37,818 nt of DNA from Candidatus Gastranaerophilales bacterium (GCA_947624665.1 CANQLK010000003.1:1-37818); one strand, 5' to 3'. Positions 22,605 to 32,263 are shown, numbered from the stretch's first letter. Notes: generated by a model not told the origin, from the sequence alone. Translations and numbers: made by a program.

Positions 22605-24146
22605 GTGATTTCGCAAATTTTAACGGCATGTGTAATAGGATTGGACGTATATAAAGTTTTAACGGAAGTAGATGTAAATAATTCACTGCCTTCCGTTTCG
22701 ATAGTAGGATTACCCGATACCTCGGTTAATGAGGCAAAAGAAAGAATTCGTTCTGCAATAAAGAATTCAGGGTTTGAATTTCCGAATAAAAAAATAGTTG
22801 TGAACCTTGCACCTGCTGATATCAAGAAGACAGGCAGCGGTTACGATTTACCTATAGCCGTCGGAATACTTTTAAAAACAAATATAATAGAGCAACAGGA
22901 TATTAGTGATACGGCATTCATCGGCGAACTTTCACTTAACGGTTCATTAAGAGCGGTAACAGGAGTTCTGCCAATTGCTGCCGGCTTGAAACAACAGGGA
23001 ATAAAAACGCTTATAGTCCCTTATGATAATGCAAAAGAAGCTGCTATCATAAAAGGTCTTGATATAATAGGAGTAAAAAATTTAGTTGAACTCGTAAATC
23101 ATTTTAACAAATCATCGGAAAATCATAAGGAAATAAAACCCGTCTATGTCAACAACGAAGAATATATGGACTATGAAAAAAATTCCGATGAATATTTTGA
23201 CTTTAAGGATGTAAAAGGACAACTACAGGCAAAAAGAGCCATGGAAATTGCAGCCGCAGGAGCGCATAATCTTTTGATGTCAGGGCCTCCGGGGTCTGGG
23301 AAAACGCTTTTAGCAAAATGTTTTGCTTCCATTCTTCCTCCTTTAACGTTTGATGAATCCATCGAACTCACAAAAATATACAGTATTTCGGGTTTAATAA
23401 ATTCAAACCGGCCGTTAATCGTTAAAAGACCGTTCAGAAGCATACACCATACCGCTTCTGCAATAAGTATAACAGGAGGCGGAGCTAATCCGAAACCCGG
23501 AGAAATAACGCTTGCACATAGGGGCGTTTTATTTCTTGACGAGTTTGTCGAATTTCCCAGAAATGTTTTGGAAGTTTTAAGACAACCTATTGAGGACGGT
23601 AAAATCGTTATTGCAAGAGCAAAAACAAGATTGGAATTTCCTTGCAAATTCATTTTACTTGGCGCAATGAATCCTTGTCCTTGCGGTTATTTGGGCGACA
23701 GAGAAAAACAATGCACTTGCAGTGAATATCAGATTAAACAATACCGTTCAAAATTGTCAGGGCCTCTGCTTGACAGAATTGATATAGTTATGGAAGTTCC
23801 AAGACTAAGTGCGGAAGAATTAGCCTTGCAGAACGATAATAAAGCGGAATCATCTGAAAAAATAAGGCAAAGGGTTGTTCTTGCAAGAAATATTCAGCTT
23901 GAAAGATATAAAAATACGGGAATTTATACTAACTCGGAGCTTACACCAAAACTTATTAAAAAATATTGTCATTTGGATGAGGCAGCTTCTTCTCTGCTGA
24001 AAGAAGCTGTAAGAAAATTCAGTATGTCTGCAAGAGCCTATGACAGAGTTCTAAAGCTTTCCCGCACCATTGCGGACTTGGAACAAAGTGAAAATATTAA
24101 CGTTAAACATATTGCTCAGGCAGTTCAATACAGAACAAACATTTAA
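22605..24146 (+). CDS. comM: YifB/ComM family Mg-chelatase-like AAA+ ATPase
   Basis: Hexameric helicase-like AAA+ ATPase; in naturally competent bacteria ComM drives branch migration during uptake of foreign DNA. N-terminal Lon-like fold with [20 protein letters not shown] and [20 protein letters not shown]; Walker A GPPGSGKT (~residues 228-235); Walker [10 protein letters not shown]; then the insert [21 protein letters not shown] with its Cys set, and [18 protein letters not shown], followed by the C-terminal Mg-chelatase domain. 513 aa is full length. The start is GTG, matching the family start; the RBS is weak. Its stop shares the bases TTAA with the convergent panD stop. The prepilin at 16144 would fit a DNA-uptake context, but no other competence gene is visible. 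Confidence 0.93.
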   Translation: MISQILTACVIGLDVYKVLTEVDVNNSLPSVSIVGLPDTSVNEAKERIRSAIKNSGFEFPNKKIVVNLAPADIKKTGSGYDLPIAVGILLKTNIIEQQDISDTAFIGELSLNGSLRAVTGVLPIAAGLKQQGIKTLIVPYDNAKEAAIIKGLDIIGVKNLVELVNHFNKSSENHKEIKPVYVNNEEYMDYEKNSDEYFDFKDVKGQLQAKRAMEIAAAGAHNLLMSGPPGSGKTLLAKCFASILPPLTFDESIELTKIYSISGLINSNRPLIVKRPFRSIHHTASAISITGGGANPKPGEITLAHRGVLFLDEFVEFPRNVLEVLRQPIEDGKIVIARAKTRLEFPCKFILLGAMNPCPCGYLGDREKQCTCSEYQIKQYRSKLSGPLLDRIDIVMEVPRLSAEELALQNDNKAESSEKIRQRVVLARNIQLERYKNTGIYTNSELTPKLIKKYCHLDEAASSLLKEAVRKFSMSARAYDRVLKLSRTIADLEQSENINVKHIAQAVQYRTNI

Positions 24147-24490
24147 ATTATATTGTTATCTTCATCAATTTGAACAACAGACGGTTTAAAGCTTTGCGCT
24201 TCCTCGGGAGTCATTAGGGCGTATGCACAAATAATTATTTTATCTCCGATTTGAGCTTTTCTTGCGGCTGCACCGTTCAAACAAAAATCTTTTTTGCCTG
24301 CTTCACCTGCTATAACGTATGTTTGAAATCTTTCTCCGTTATTTATATTTAATATATCTACTTTTTGACCTTCGGAAATATTAGCTTTTTTTATAATATT
24401 TTTATCAATCGTAATAGAACCGACATAATTTAAATTAGCATCGGTTACGGTTGCTCTGTGAATTTTTGAATATAGAAATTCCAATAACAT
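24143..24490 (-). CDS. panD: Aspartate 1-decarboxylase
   Basis: Makes beta-alanine from L-aspartate for pantothenate and coenzyme A. It is a pyruvoyl enzyme made as a proenzyme that cuts itself at Gly24-Ser25 (NYVGSITID), both canonical positions; Ser25 becomes the pyruvoyl group. Other family motifs are [42 protein letters not shown]. The 115-aa length is typical. The other pantothenate genes (panB, panC) are not adjacent. Its stop overlaps the comM stop. Confidence 0.96.
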   Translation of the reverse strand: MLLEFLYSKIHRATVTDANLNYVGSITIDKNIIKKANISEGQKVDILNINNGERFQTYVIAGEAGKKDFCLNGAAARKAQIGDKIIICAYALMTPEEAQSFKPSVVQIDEDNNII

Positions 24491-24529
24491 AATAAATATT
24501 CCTTACAATGTTATTTTAACAAAAACAAA

Positions 24530-25276
24530 TTATTTTGAAGCATTTTTCATTAATTTTTTGATATAAGCTTTTATTTCTTTAACCTGTTTTGGCTTGATAT
24601 ATTTGAATTGCCCGCGTTTTAAGCCTTGAATATCAACAGGGCCTATGCTGTACCTTTTTAAAGAAATAACAGGATGTCCCAATATTTCAAGCATTTTTCT
24701 TATTTGCCTGTTAAGTCCCTGATATAATACCATCTCAAGAATCGTATTTTTCCCTTCAAACTCAACTATTTGAGAATAGGCATAAGCCATTTGTCCTTTT
24801 TCAATTTCTATCCCATTTTCCATTAATTTTAAGTCTTGCTGATTTAATTTTCCTTGAGCAGCAACCCTGTATACTTTGGGAACTTTTACGGAAGGATGTG
24901 CCAATTCATTTATAAAATCCCCGTCATTTGTAAGGATTAAAAGTCCTGTTGAATCTTTATCCAGTCTGCCTACGGGTTTTAAATGCTTTACTTCATCAGG
25001 AAGAATGTCATATATTGTTTTTCTGCCTTTTTCATCGTCAGAGGTAGTTATATATCCTGCCGGTTTATAATAACGAATATAAACCAATTCTTCGGGTTTA
25101 ATCAGTTTGTTTTCAACCGTTACTTTGTCTTTATCCGAAACCGTAAATCCCGGTTCGATAACGACCTGACCGTTTACTTTTACTTTCCCTCCGATAATAT
25201 ACCCGTCGGCTTTGCGCCTTGAACATACTCCTGATAATGCTATATATTTATTCAGTCTTATTTTTCTGCTTCCCAT
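24530..25276 (-). CDS. RluB/RsuA-family pseudouridine synthase
   Basis: Isomerises a specific uridine in rRNA. An N-terminal S4 RNA-binding domain (RLNKYIALSGVCSRRKADGYI, VKVNGQ) is followed by the catalytic domain with YYKPAGYITTSDDEKGRKTIYD, the active-site Asp in PVGRLDKDSTGLLILTNDG, and GLNRQIRKMLEILGHPVISLKR at the C-terminus. The layout and length (248 aa) fit RluB (23S U2605) better than RsuA (16S U516), but the target cannot be decided by eye. The frame reaches a TTG at 25282; I use the ATG at 25276 (MGSRKIRLNKYIALSG). No clear RBS. Confidence 0.9.
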   Translation of the reverse strand: MGSRKIRLNKYIALSGVCSRRKADGYIIGGKVKVNGQVVIEPGFTVSDKDKVTVENKLIKPEELVYIRYYKPAGYITTSDDEKGRKTIYDILPDEVKHLKPVGRLDKDSTGLLILTNDGDFINELAHPSVKVPKVYRVAAQGKLNQQDLKLMENGIEIEKGQMAYAYSQIVEFEGKNTILEMVLYQGLNRQIRKMLEILGHPVISLKRYSIGPVDIQGLKRGQFKYIKPKQVKEIKAYIKKLMKNASK

Positions 25277-25442
25277 ATTCAAATGATACTAATTAAATAA
25301 TTCCTTAGCAAGTCATATTTATATAAATATGATTAAAAAAAAAAATTAAAACAGGCAAATATGTTAGCACGAATTTTAATAAAATATGGGAAAATTTAGT
25401 TATTGGGAGGAATTTTACAGAATAATTGTGAGGGAGTCTAAA

Positions 25443-25643
25443 ATGGTGGAATTAACATCAAGAGAGAAGGAAATACTTAAATTAATCTCTGCCGGCAAAA
25501 CAAATTTAGAAATAGCCAAAATTATGAATTTGAGTATACATACCATAAAAGCAAATGTAACATGTATATTCCAAAAGTTGAATGTAAAATTCAGGCTGCA
25601 AGCAGTAATTAAAGCATTAGAAGAAAATCTTCTCGAAAATTGA
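25443..25643 (+). CDS. Stand-alone LuxR/GerE-type HTH regulator, 66 aa
   Basis: Consists only of a LuxR C-terminal-like helix-turn-helix: MVELTSREKEILKLISAGKT, NLEIAKIMNLSIHTIKANVT (turn and recognition helix), IFQKLNVKFRLQAVIKAL. There is no receiver or ligand domain, as in GerE-like regulators, so DNA binding would be controlled by abundance or a partner. The ATG at 25443 has GGGAG six bases upstream; an earlier ATG at 25386 has none, so I chose the shorter form. It lies 115 bases before the Clp_N protein on the same strand; control of that gene is a guess. Confidence 0.8.
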   Translation: MVELTSREKEILKLISAGKTNLEIAKIMNLSIHTIKANVTCIFQKLNVKFRLQAVIKALEENLLEN

Positions 25644-25757
25644 AATTTTTAGCAGCTCTATTGATTTTTTTAAACTCATTTATGAAATCTGATTACAAAT
25701 AATTTCTTATGTGGTAAAATTAATTTATATTTTACAGAAGTTAAAAGGTGTTTAGGA

Positions 25758-27128
25758 TTGTTTGAAAAATTTACCGAAAAAGCAATAGATGCGGTTAAAA
25801 CTGCTCAAAAATATGCTATAGAATTTAATCATGAAAAAATATATCCCGAACATTTAATGCTTGCTTTGTTGAACGACACAAATAATATTGTAGTTAAAAC
25901 TTTTTCCGTATATAAAATTGAGATAAATGAAATAAAACAGGAAATTAAAAAGCTGTTAAATGAAAGAGCAGTTATAAAGCCTGCTGAATTCATAGTTTTT
26001 AGCGATTCATCCAAAGACATTTTCAACAGAACACTTGAAATAGCAAGAATAATGGGGAATTCTTATGTTAAACCCGAGCATTTGTTCCTTGCGATATGGG
26101 ATTATCCAAAATTAGAATTAACTTCCGTTTTAAAGGAAAAGGGAATAGATATTGATAGAATAAAAGAAACATTCTACAATATACTTTCTGCAAGAAAGCA
26201 AAAGAAATCCAAACACCCCGAGACAATTGAAAAAAGAAAGCGAACAGATAAAAACGATGATATAATCTCAATAATTGAATCCTCGGAAAGCAAAAAAATA
26301 TTTGATAATGCTATTGCAAAATTATCAACCTCGCAATACGAGATTTTAGGAACAGAGCAAATAATGCAGTCTATATTGGAAGACAACGAATGCGAAGCTA
26401 CTAAAATACTTGCAACTTATGGTGTTACGGCAGAGTCTTTTTCCCGAAAACTTAATGAAATTTCATCAAGACAGGCAGAATTTGAAGATAAACAAATAAT
26501 ATTTACCCCAAACGCATTAAAAACATTAATGATAGCACTGGATATAGTACGAGAAGAAGGAACGGCTTCCATTCTGCCGGAGCATATTATTTTAGGACTT
26601 TTAAAATCTAAAAAAGGAATAGCATACAATATTTTAAAAGAATTGAATATAAACGAATTTCTGCTTGAAGAGCAAATATTAAAACCCATTGAAAAACAGG
26701 TTAATGAAACTCTATATATAATGAGATTAGCAAAGCAAGAGGCAAGAAGAATAGGAAATAATGTTGTAGGCAGCGAACTCATTCTTTTAGGAATTATTTT
26801 GGAAGCCAACAGCATTGCCGCAGAAGTTCTTCGGGATTTAGGCGTTACTTCAGGCGATGCCAGAATGGTTATTCAAGATTTAATTGGCGTATCGGAAGAT
26901 TATAACAATTCGGAAATAACCTTCAGCCAAAGAGCTAAGCTTATTCTTGAAGATGCCTGGAATATAGCAAAATCTCAAAATAAAACCAAAACTTCGGCTG
27001 ATGATTTGTTGAACGCAATATGTAATCAGCAGGACTCAATAGCAATGAAAGCTTTAAGTAAATTAGGGGTTGATGCGCTTGAAATCAGACAAGGAATTAA
27101 AAATAGGATTGAAAGTTCCCGACATTGA
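25758..27128 (+). CDS. ATPase-less protein of three double Clp_N domains
   Basis: Six Clp_N half-repeats make up almost the whole 456-aa protein: about 1-66 (FTEKAIDAVKTAQKYAIEFN, YPEHLMLALL), 80-144 (VKPEHLFLAI), 174-235 (LGTEQIMQSILED), 247-308 (LPEHIILGLL), 312-375 (VGSELILLGIILE) and 387-451 (SADDLLNAI). A basic linker (146-165) separates the first pair from the rest. In ClpA/ClpC/ClpB, one such double domain sits before the AAA+ rings and receives adaptors and substrates. Here no Walker motif follows, so the protein may be an adaptor, a decoy or a scaffold for adaptors of ClpC. ClpC is common in this phylum. The start is TTG with AAAAGGTG seven bases upstream. Its 3' end overlaps the U32 peptidase gene by 56 bases. 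Confidence 0.85.
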   Translation: MFEKFTEKAIDAVKTAQKYAIEFNHEKIYPEHLMLALLNDTNNIVVKTFSVYKIEINEIKQEIKKLLNERAVIKPAEFIVFSDSSKDIFNRTLEIARIMGNSYVKPEHLFLAIWDYPKLELTSVLKEKGIDIDRIKETFYNILSARKQKKSKHPETIEKRKRTDKNDDIISIIESSESKKIFDNAIAKLSTSQYEILGTEQIMQSILEDNECEATKILATYGVTAESFSRKLNEISSRQAEFEDKQIIFTPNALKTLMIALDIVREEGTASILPEHIILGLLKSKKGIAYNILKELNINEFLLEEQILKPIEKQVNETLYIMRLAKQEARRIGNNVVGSELILLGIILEANSIAAEVLRDLGVTSGDARMVIQDLIGVSEDYNNSEITFSQRAKLILEDAWNIAKSQNKTKTSADDLLNAICNQQDSIAMKALSKLGVDALEIRQGIKNRIESSRH

Positions 27129-28932
27129 ACTGTTGGTTCCCGCTAACAATAAAGAAGTTGCAATAAAAGCAATAAAAGCAGGAGCAGATGCCGTATATAT
27201 AGGTTATTCAAGATACGGAGCAAGAATTCAAGCGGGAAACTCTTTGGCTGATTTGGCTGATATTATTGATTTCGCCCATATTTACAGAGTCAAAGTTTAT
27301 ATTACATTGAATACTATCTTAAAAGATACGGAAATAAATGATATAGAAAAAATAATTTGGAAACTTTATTATTTAAAAGCCGATGGTATTATCATTCAGG
27401 ATATGGGTTTAATCGAATGCAAGCTTCCGCCTGTACCTGTAATAGCAAGCACGCAATGTCATAATAATACTTTGGAAAAAATATTATTTCTCGAACAGAC
27501 AGGTTTTAAACGTGTAATCCTGCCCAGAGAGATAACACTTAACGAAATAAAGGAAATAAAAAAACATACAAAAATCGAACTGGAATGTTTTATTCACGGA
27601 GCATTATGCGTATCATACAGCGGGCAATGCTATTTAAGTTATGCAAACGGAGGAAGAAGTGCTAATAGAGGCGAATGCGCACAGCCTTGCAGAAAAAAAT
27701 ATTCTCTGAAAGATTCAGACGGAAAATATATTGTAAGAAATAAATATCTGCTTAGCTTAAAGGACTTTAATCTGTCTGAATATATTGAAGATTTAATATT
27801 TGCAGGGGTTACATCTTTTAAAATCGAAGGCAGACTTAAAAATGCTGCTTATGTTGTAAATACAACCGCATACTACAGGCAGATTATAGATAAAATTCTT
27901 GCGACTTACGGTCTGAGAAGGTCATCTCAAGGCTATTCGGAATATAACTTCGAGCCTGATATTTACAAAACGTTTAACCGAGGTTATACAACTTTCAATA
28001 TTAATAATTCAAAAAAAGATTTGGCAACAATGAATTATGTATCTTCGCTCGGTGAATACATAGGGGTTGTTAAAGAAGTAAAAAAGAACCATTTTTCTTT
28101 AAATACAAATATTCTCAATAACGGCGACGGAATTTGTTTTTTTGACGAGAACAATCAATTAAACGGCACAAATATTAACAAGACCGAAGGAAATCTTATA
28201 TTTCCCGCTAATATAAAAGGCATCAGGCAGGGAATAAAAATATACAGGAATTATAATAAATCTTTTAATGACCTGTTATCATCGGATGAAATCGTAAGAA
28301 AAATAAGTACTAAAATAAAAGTTAGAGAAACCGACTGCGGATATATCTTCTTTTTGTATGACGATGAAGGTAACTGCGCAATTTATATGATTTCAAACAA
28401 TACGGAAGAAGCAAAAAACCCTCAAAATGTTTTAAATACGTTAAAAATTCAACTTGCCAAAACAGGAAAAACCGAATTTGAAATTGATTCGGCTGATATC
28501 AAATTAAAAAAAGTTCCTTTTTTAAAAGTATCAAAAATTAATGAAATAAGAAGAATTTTAACTAATAATTTAAGAAAAATCCGAAGAAAAAATTACAAAA
28601 ACCGAAAAAAAAGAATATCACTCGAAACAATACCATATCCTATAAAAACATTGAATTATAAAGCAAATATATATAATAAAAAGGCTGCCGAATTTTATGA
28701 AAAACGAGGTTCCTCAATAAAAGAATATGCGCTTGAAAGTCAAAAAAATCTTTCGGGAAAAGAATTAATGGTATCGAAATATTGTATAAAAAATCAACTC
28801 GGGATATGTTCAAAATTTAATAACGTAAAAAAATATAAAGAGCCGTTCATCTTAACGGATGAATCCGGCAAGGAATATCTTGTCGGATTCGATTGTAATA
28901 AATGCATTATGAGTATAAAGAACAGGAATTAA
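27073..28932 (+). CDS. U32-family peptidase-like protein
   Basis: Member of the U32 family, whose characterised members act in RNA hydroxylation (RlhA, TrhP) or ubiquinone hydroxylation (UbiU/UbiV), or are collagenase-like. The TIM-barrel start ELLVPANNKEVAIKAIKAGA and DAVYIGYSRYGARIQAGN is clear, as is the signature ECFIHGALCVSYSGQCYLSY followed by NRGECAQPCR. These four conserved cysteines are thought to hold an Fe-S cluster. The C-terminal half (~300-619) is Lys/Asn-rich and ends with two more Cys pairs (KNQLGICSKFN; DCNKC-like FDCNKCIMS). At ~619 aa it is a long form. The start is uncertain: ATG 27073 overlaps the Clp_N gene by 56 bases, while TTGs about 40 bases downstream would shorten it. 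Translational coupling with the Clp_N gene is likely. Confidence 0.82.
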   Translation: MRLKSDKELKIGLKVPDIELLVPANNKEVAIKAIKAGADAVYIGYSRYGARIQAGNSLADLADIIDFAHIYRVKVYITLNTILKDTEINDIEKIIWKLYYLKADGIIIQDMGLIECKLPPVPVIASTQCHNNTLEKILFLEQTGFKRVILPREITLNEIKEIKKHTKIELECFIHGALCVSYSGQCYLSYANGGRSANRGECAQPCRKKYSLKDSDGKYIVRNKYLLSLKDFNLSEYIEDLIFAGVTSFKIEGRLKNAAYVVNTTAYYRQIIDKILATYGLRRSSQGYSEYNFEPDIYKTFNRGYTTFNINNSKKDLATMNYVSSLGEYIGVVKEVKKNHFSLNTNILNNGDGICFFDENNQLNGTNINKTEGNLIFPANIKGIRQGIKIYRNYNKSFNDLLSSDEIVRKISTKIKVRETDCGYIFFLYDDEGNCAIYMISNNTEEAKNPQNVLNTLKIQLAKTGKTEFEIDSADIKLKKVPFLKVSKINEIRRILTNNLRKIRRKNYKNRKKRISLETIPYPIKTLNYKANIYNKKAAEFYEKRGSSIKEYALESQKNLSGKELMVSKYCIKNQLGICSKFNNVKKYKEPFILTDESGKEYLVGFDCNKCIMSIKNRN

Positions 28933-29516
28933 GATCTTTTTAATGTTGCGTAAGCCGGTTGATTAGCTATTATACCTGCTATTGTTGTCATTTGGTTACC
29001 GTCATTTACGTATAATTTTGATAAATAATTTAATCTTTTAACTAATTTTGAATCGCTTGTTTTTAAAGAAGGATTTAATCTTGTAAATGCAACCCATGTT
29101 TGAACTTCTGTAGTCCAAGCTCTTACTTCTTCATCATAAGTTTTTGTATTTTCGTGATGAACACTTTCGTGAGCGATTAAACAAGCAACAGCTTCAACAG
29201 GTGCAGTTTTATAGTTTGAGCTGATTAATATAACCAATCCGCCGTCTGCAGTTTTTGCCGTTACTGCTTCACAAGTTCCGTAGCCTAATGTTGCCAAATC
29301 TCTGAACATTATTTTTATCGGTCTGCCGGTTGAATTTTGACCTTGTATTACATTTAATACTTTTCTGTTATTCATTGCTTCCAATTTATTTAATGCAGCA
29401 GTCAAAACAGGCTGCTTTGTGTTTGCCGAATAATCTGCAGCTATTGCTGTATTTGAAAATACAGATAAAATTACAGCAGAAAATAATATAACTACTACCT
29501 TATTTAACATATTCAT
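28929..29516 (-). CDS. Exported protein with HExxH motif, putative zinc peptidase
   Basis: 195 aa. Residues 1-27 are a clear signal peptide (MNMLNKVVVILFSAVILSVF, cut after AIA). The mature part has HESVHH at 116-121: His116-Glu117-x-x-His120, a zinc-metallopeptidase signature embedded in a hydrophobic helix (EAVACLIAHESVH). Acidic residues follow in TYDEEVRAWTTEVQTW, a candidate for the third ligand, so a gluzincin-like peptidase is plausible. I do not recognise the family, and one motif alone is not proof. The frame is open to a TTG at 29540; the ATG at 29516 has AGAAGGA eight bases upstream. Its stop shares TTAA with the convergent U32 gene. Confidence 0.75.
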   Translation of the reverse strand: MNMLNKVVVILFSAVILSVFSNTAIAADYSANTKQPVLTAALNKLEAMNNRKVLNVIQGQNSTGRPIKIMFRDLATLGYGTCEAVTAKTADGGLVILISSNYKTAPVEAVACLIAHESVHHENTKTYDEEVRAWTTEVQTWVAFTRLNPSLKTSDSKLVKRLNYLSKLYVNDGNQMTTIAGIIANQPAYATLKRS

Positions 29517-29702
29517 AACAGGGAATCCTTCTGAGAACAACTATCTTTTACTCTAACTCTTAGGTTTTTAAACCTTACTTTTTTCTTATCGGAAATTTTC
29601 TTTGTTCACTTTAATTTTTTGTTTGAATTTTAATAAAAATTGTAATATTTCTTAAAAATTAACTTAAAATTCAAAAATTTTTTATAGCGGATAATATTGT
29701 AG

Positions 29703-29708
29703 TATAAT
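29703..29708 (+). promoter_or_regulatory. Candidate -10 box for lpdA
   Basis: TATAAT, with no good -35 at 17-18 bases. It lies 22 bases before the lpdA ATG, leaving room for the strong GGAGGG ribosome-binding site at 29719-29724. Confidence 0.4.
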
Positions 29709-29730
29709 AGTTTCGGGCGGAGGGATATTT

Positions 29731-31089
29731 ATGCATGATATAGGAATAATAGGAGCAGGGCCGGCAGGATATGTTGCAGCAATAAAAGCAGCTCAAAACG
29801 GACTTTCTGTCGTTCTTTTTGAAAAAAATCTTATTGGCGGAACCTGTCTTAATAAAGGCTGTATTCCTACAAAAACAATGCTTCATGCCTGCAATGTTTA
29901 TAATGAAATTAAAAATTCGGCAAAATTAGGTATTACTGCCGAAAATGTTAATATAGACTTTGAAAAAATTCAGGAGCGGCAAAGAAATGTTACGGAGAAG
30001 ATAAGGAAATCCTTAACTTCTTTAATAAAGAGCTACGGTATAGAAATAGTTGAAGAATATGCATTTATTGACTCTGCGCATGTTATAAAGACTTCGGCAA
30101 ACGAATATGAAGTTAAAAATATCATTATAGCAACGGGGTCAAAGCCAAATAGAATAAAGATTAACGGGAATTATGCTCCTGATTTTGTAATTACTTCAGA
30201 TGATATTTTGGAAATAAATACCCTGCCAAAAACCGTATTAATATTAGGTTCAGGTGCTATAGGCATAGAATGGGCAAGAATACTTTCCGCTTTTGGCTGT
30301 AAAGTTATTATTACAGAAATTCTGGATTCAATTTTTCCGGTTGCCGACTACGAAGTTTCGGAAAGAATTGCAAGGATTTTTAAAAGAAACAGGATAGATT
30401 TCTACACAGGTACTTCCGTTACGGAGATTAACGACAAAACAGTTACTTTATCAAACGGCAGAATAATAGAATGCGATAAAATCCTTTTAGGAGCAGGAAG
30501 AATACCCGACATTGATTTTGGTAAATATTCTTCAAATATTAAAATTAACAAATATATTGAAACAGACGGTACTTTTAAGACAAATATTGATAATATATTT
30601 GCAATAGGAGATGTAAACGGATATTCCTTGCTTGCGCACAGTGCAAGTAAGCAGGCAGAACAGGTTATTGATTATATTTTGGGAAAAGAGTACAAACCAA
30701 CCGATAAAAATTTAATTCCCTCCGTTATATACGGAAGTCCTGAAATTGCTTTTATAGGTAAAACAGAACAATTTTTGAAAAAAGAAAATATAGAGTATAA
30801 AAAAGGATTTTTCCCGATAAGTGCATTAGGAAGAGCTTATGCAGAGGATAAAATCGAAGGCTTTATAAAAATTCTTTCTTCTAAAAATGGTCAAATCCTC
30901 GGCGCTCATATAATTTCGCAAGAAGCAAGCGCCATGATTGAACAAATTGCTATAGCAATGACAAATAAAATCACTGCGGATAATCTGCTAAATGTTGTAT
31001 TTGCTCATCCCACATACTCTGAAGGTATAGCTGAAAGCCTTCTTGCTCTTGATAATAAAGCGGTAAATCTGCCGAAGATGCAACAATAA
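29731..31089 (+). CDS. lpdA: Dihydrolipoyl dehydrogenase
   Basis: FAD-dependent E3 subunit that reoxidises dihydrolipoamide with NAD+ in 2-oxoacid dehydrogenase complexes or the glycine cleavage system. FAD-binding [19 protein letters not shown] at the N-terminus, the redox disulfide Cys39/Cys44 in GGTCLNKGCIPTKT, the NAD-binding ILGSGAIGIEWARILS in the middle, IFAIGDVNG before the interface domain, and the active-site His-Glu pair in FAHPTYSEGIAESLL. 452 aa, usual length is about 460-470. No lipoyl domain is fused to it, and no E1 or E2 gene is next to it, so its complex must be encoded elsewhere. Good GGAGGG RBS. Confidence 0.95.
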   Translation: MHDIGIIGAGPAGYVAAIKAAQNGLSVVLFEKNLIGGTCLNKGCIPTKTMLHACNVYNEIKNSAKLGITAENVNIDFEKIQERQRNVTEKIRKSLTSLIKSYGIEIVEEYAFIDSAHVIKTSANEYEVKNIIIATGSKPNRIKINGNYAPDFVITSDDILEINTLPKTVLILGSGAIGIEWARILSAFGCKVIITEILDSIFPVADYEVSERIARIFKRNRIDFYTGTSVTEINDKTVTLSNGRIIECDKILLGAGRIPDIDFGKYSSNIKINKYIETDGTFKTNIDNIFAIGDVNGYSLLAHSASKQAEQVIDYILGKEYKPTDKNLIPSVIYGSPEIAFIGKTEQFLKKENIEYKKGFFPISALGRAYAEDKIEGFIKILSSKNGQILGAHIISQEASAMIEQIAIAMTNKITADNLLNVVFAHPTYSEGIAESLLALDNKAVNLPKMQQ

Positions 31090-31093
31090 AATT

Positions 31094-32187
31094 TTAGCGG
31101 GAATTACTATATTCCTTTAATACAGAATTGACTTTATTTATAAATTTTTCATTATATATCTCTTTAGTCGTTATATATACAGGTTCAGATTTTTTATCCT
31201 GATGTTCAATAACGTATTTCATTATTTTAAATAAGTTCCAAACTTTGTGTTTATAGTCAAAAATATAACCTGTAATATTTTTATTTTGAGAAATAATTTC
31301 TTTAACCCCGCATTGTGAACTTATTATAACGGGCAAACCGAATGAAACGGCTTCAACAGCTGTCATTCCGAAACTTTCAAGTTGAGATGCCATAACAAGA
31401 CAATCTATTCCGTAAAAAAATTCATGCATGGCCTGCTGTCTATTATAAAATTGAACATTTTTAGACAACCCTGCTAAATTAATAAATAAAGAAAGCAAAA
31501 AACCGGCTGGATTTTTATATATTATTTTAATCTTAAATTTTTTATTTAACAGCTTTAATAATAAGGCGCTTTGTAAAATCAAATATCCTCCCTTATTTTG
31601 AAAACCTAAGGCTGAAATACCGAATGTATAGACGTCTTCTTTATTTTTTACTTCATCGGTTTCATTTAAAGGGGATAAAGGTATAAAATTCGGATAAGGA
31701 TAAATTACTTCCGCTTTATTTAATTCGCATATTGAACAATAATCATCCTTCAATTGTTTTGAACAAAATATAAAATATTTATCTTTATTTTTTATTAAAT
31801 TATATATTTCATTTTTTATTCTGCTTTGTTTCGGTTTAAACAAATTATAAAAAACAGAAAACTTTGTTTTTTGAGAGTATAAATCCGAATGAGAATGTAT
31901 TGTATAAATATCAGCACTCAACTGCGGAAATTTCAGTCCGAATCTTGATGCAATAATTAAATCATAATTTTCTTTATTTATTTTTTCTAAATAATTTTCT
32001 TTATTCTTTAAAAAATCGGGAAACAGATTGTATGGTCTTTTATTAAGTGTTATATTACCTACCTTATAATAAATATCTATAATATAACCCAATGAAATCA
32101 AATCATTAATTACATTTATATGAATAGCGGGTTCCCACCCGTAGGAACATCAATAAATTTCTCTATTATAAATGCTATTTTCTTCAT
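31094..32187 (-). pseudogene. Family 4 glycosyltransferase, frameshifted near the N-terminus
   Basis: The downstream frame (to 31094) has the GT4 signature SQLESFGMTAVEAVSFGLPV with the E-x7-E pair, and GISALGFQNKGG at the start of the second Rossmann half. The typical N-terminus is also present but in another frame: ATG at 32187 gives MKKIAFIIEKFIDVPTGGNP and then hits a stop at 32116-32118. The second frame, read upstream, contains WEPAIHINVINDLISLGYII. Adding one C in the CCC run at about 32134-32136 restores MKK...GGNP-AIHINVIND continuously. So one base was lost, either truly or as a sequencing error. A shortened product from the TTG at 32101 would lack the first strand-loop of the fold and is unlikely to work. 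It is convergent with lpdA; its sugar substrate is unknown. Confidence 0.8.
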
Positions 32188-32263
32188 TCTAAACTCTCAT
32201 AAAATCAAAGTCCGATTTTAATATAGCATAAATTACAGAGAGAAAATATAATTATATTTACAT

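Noticed and set aside
23171-23653. 160-aa minus-strand ORF inside comM
   Set aside because: Antisense shadow of the conserved Walker region of comM.
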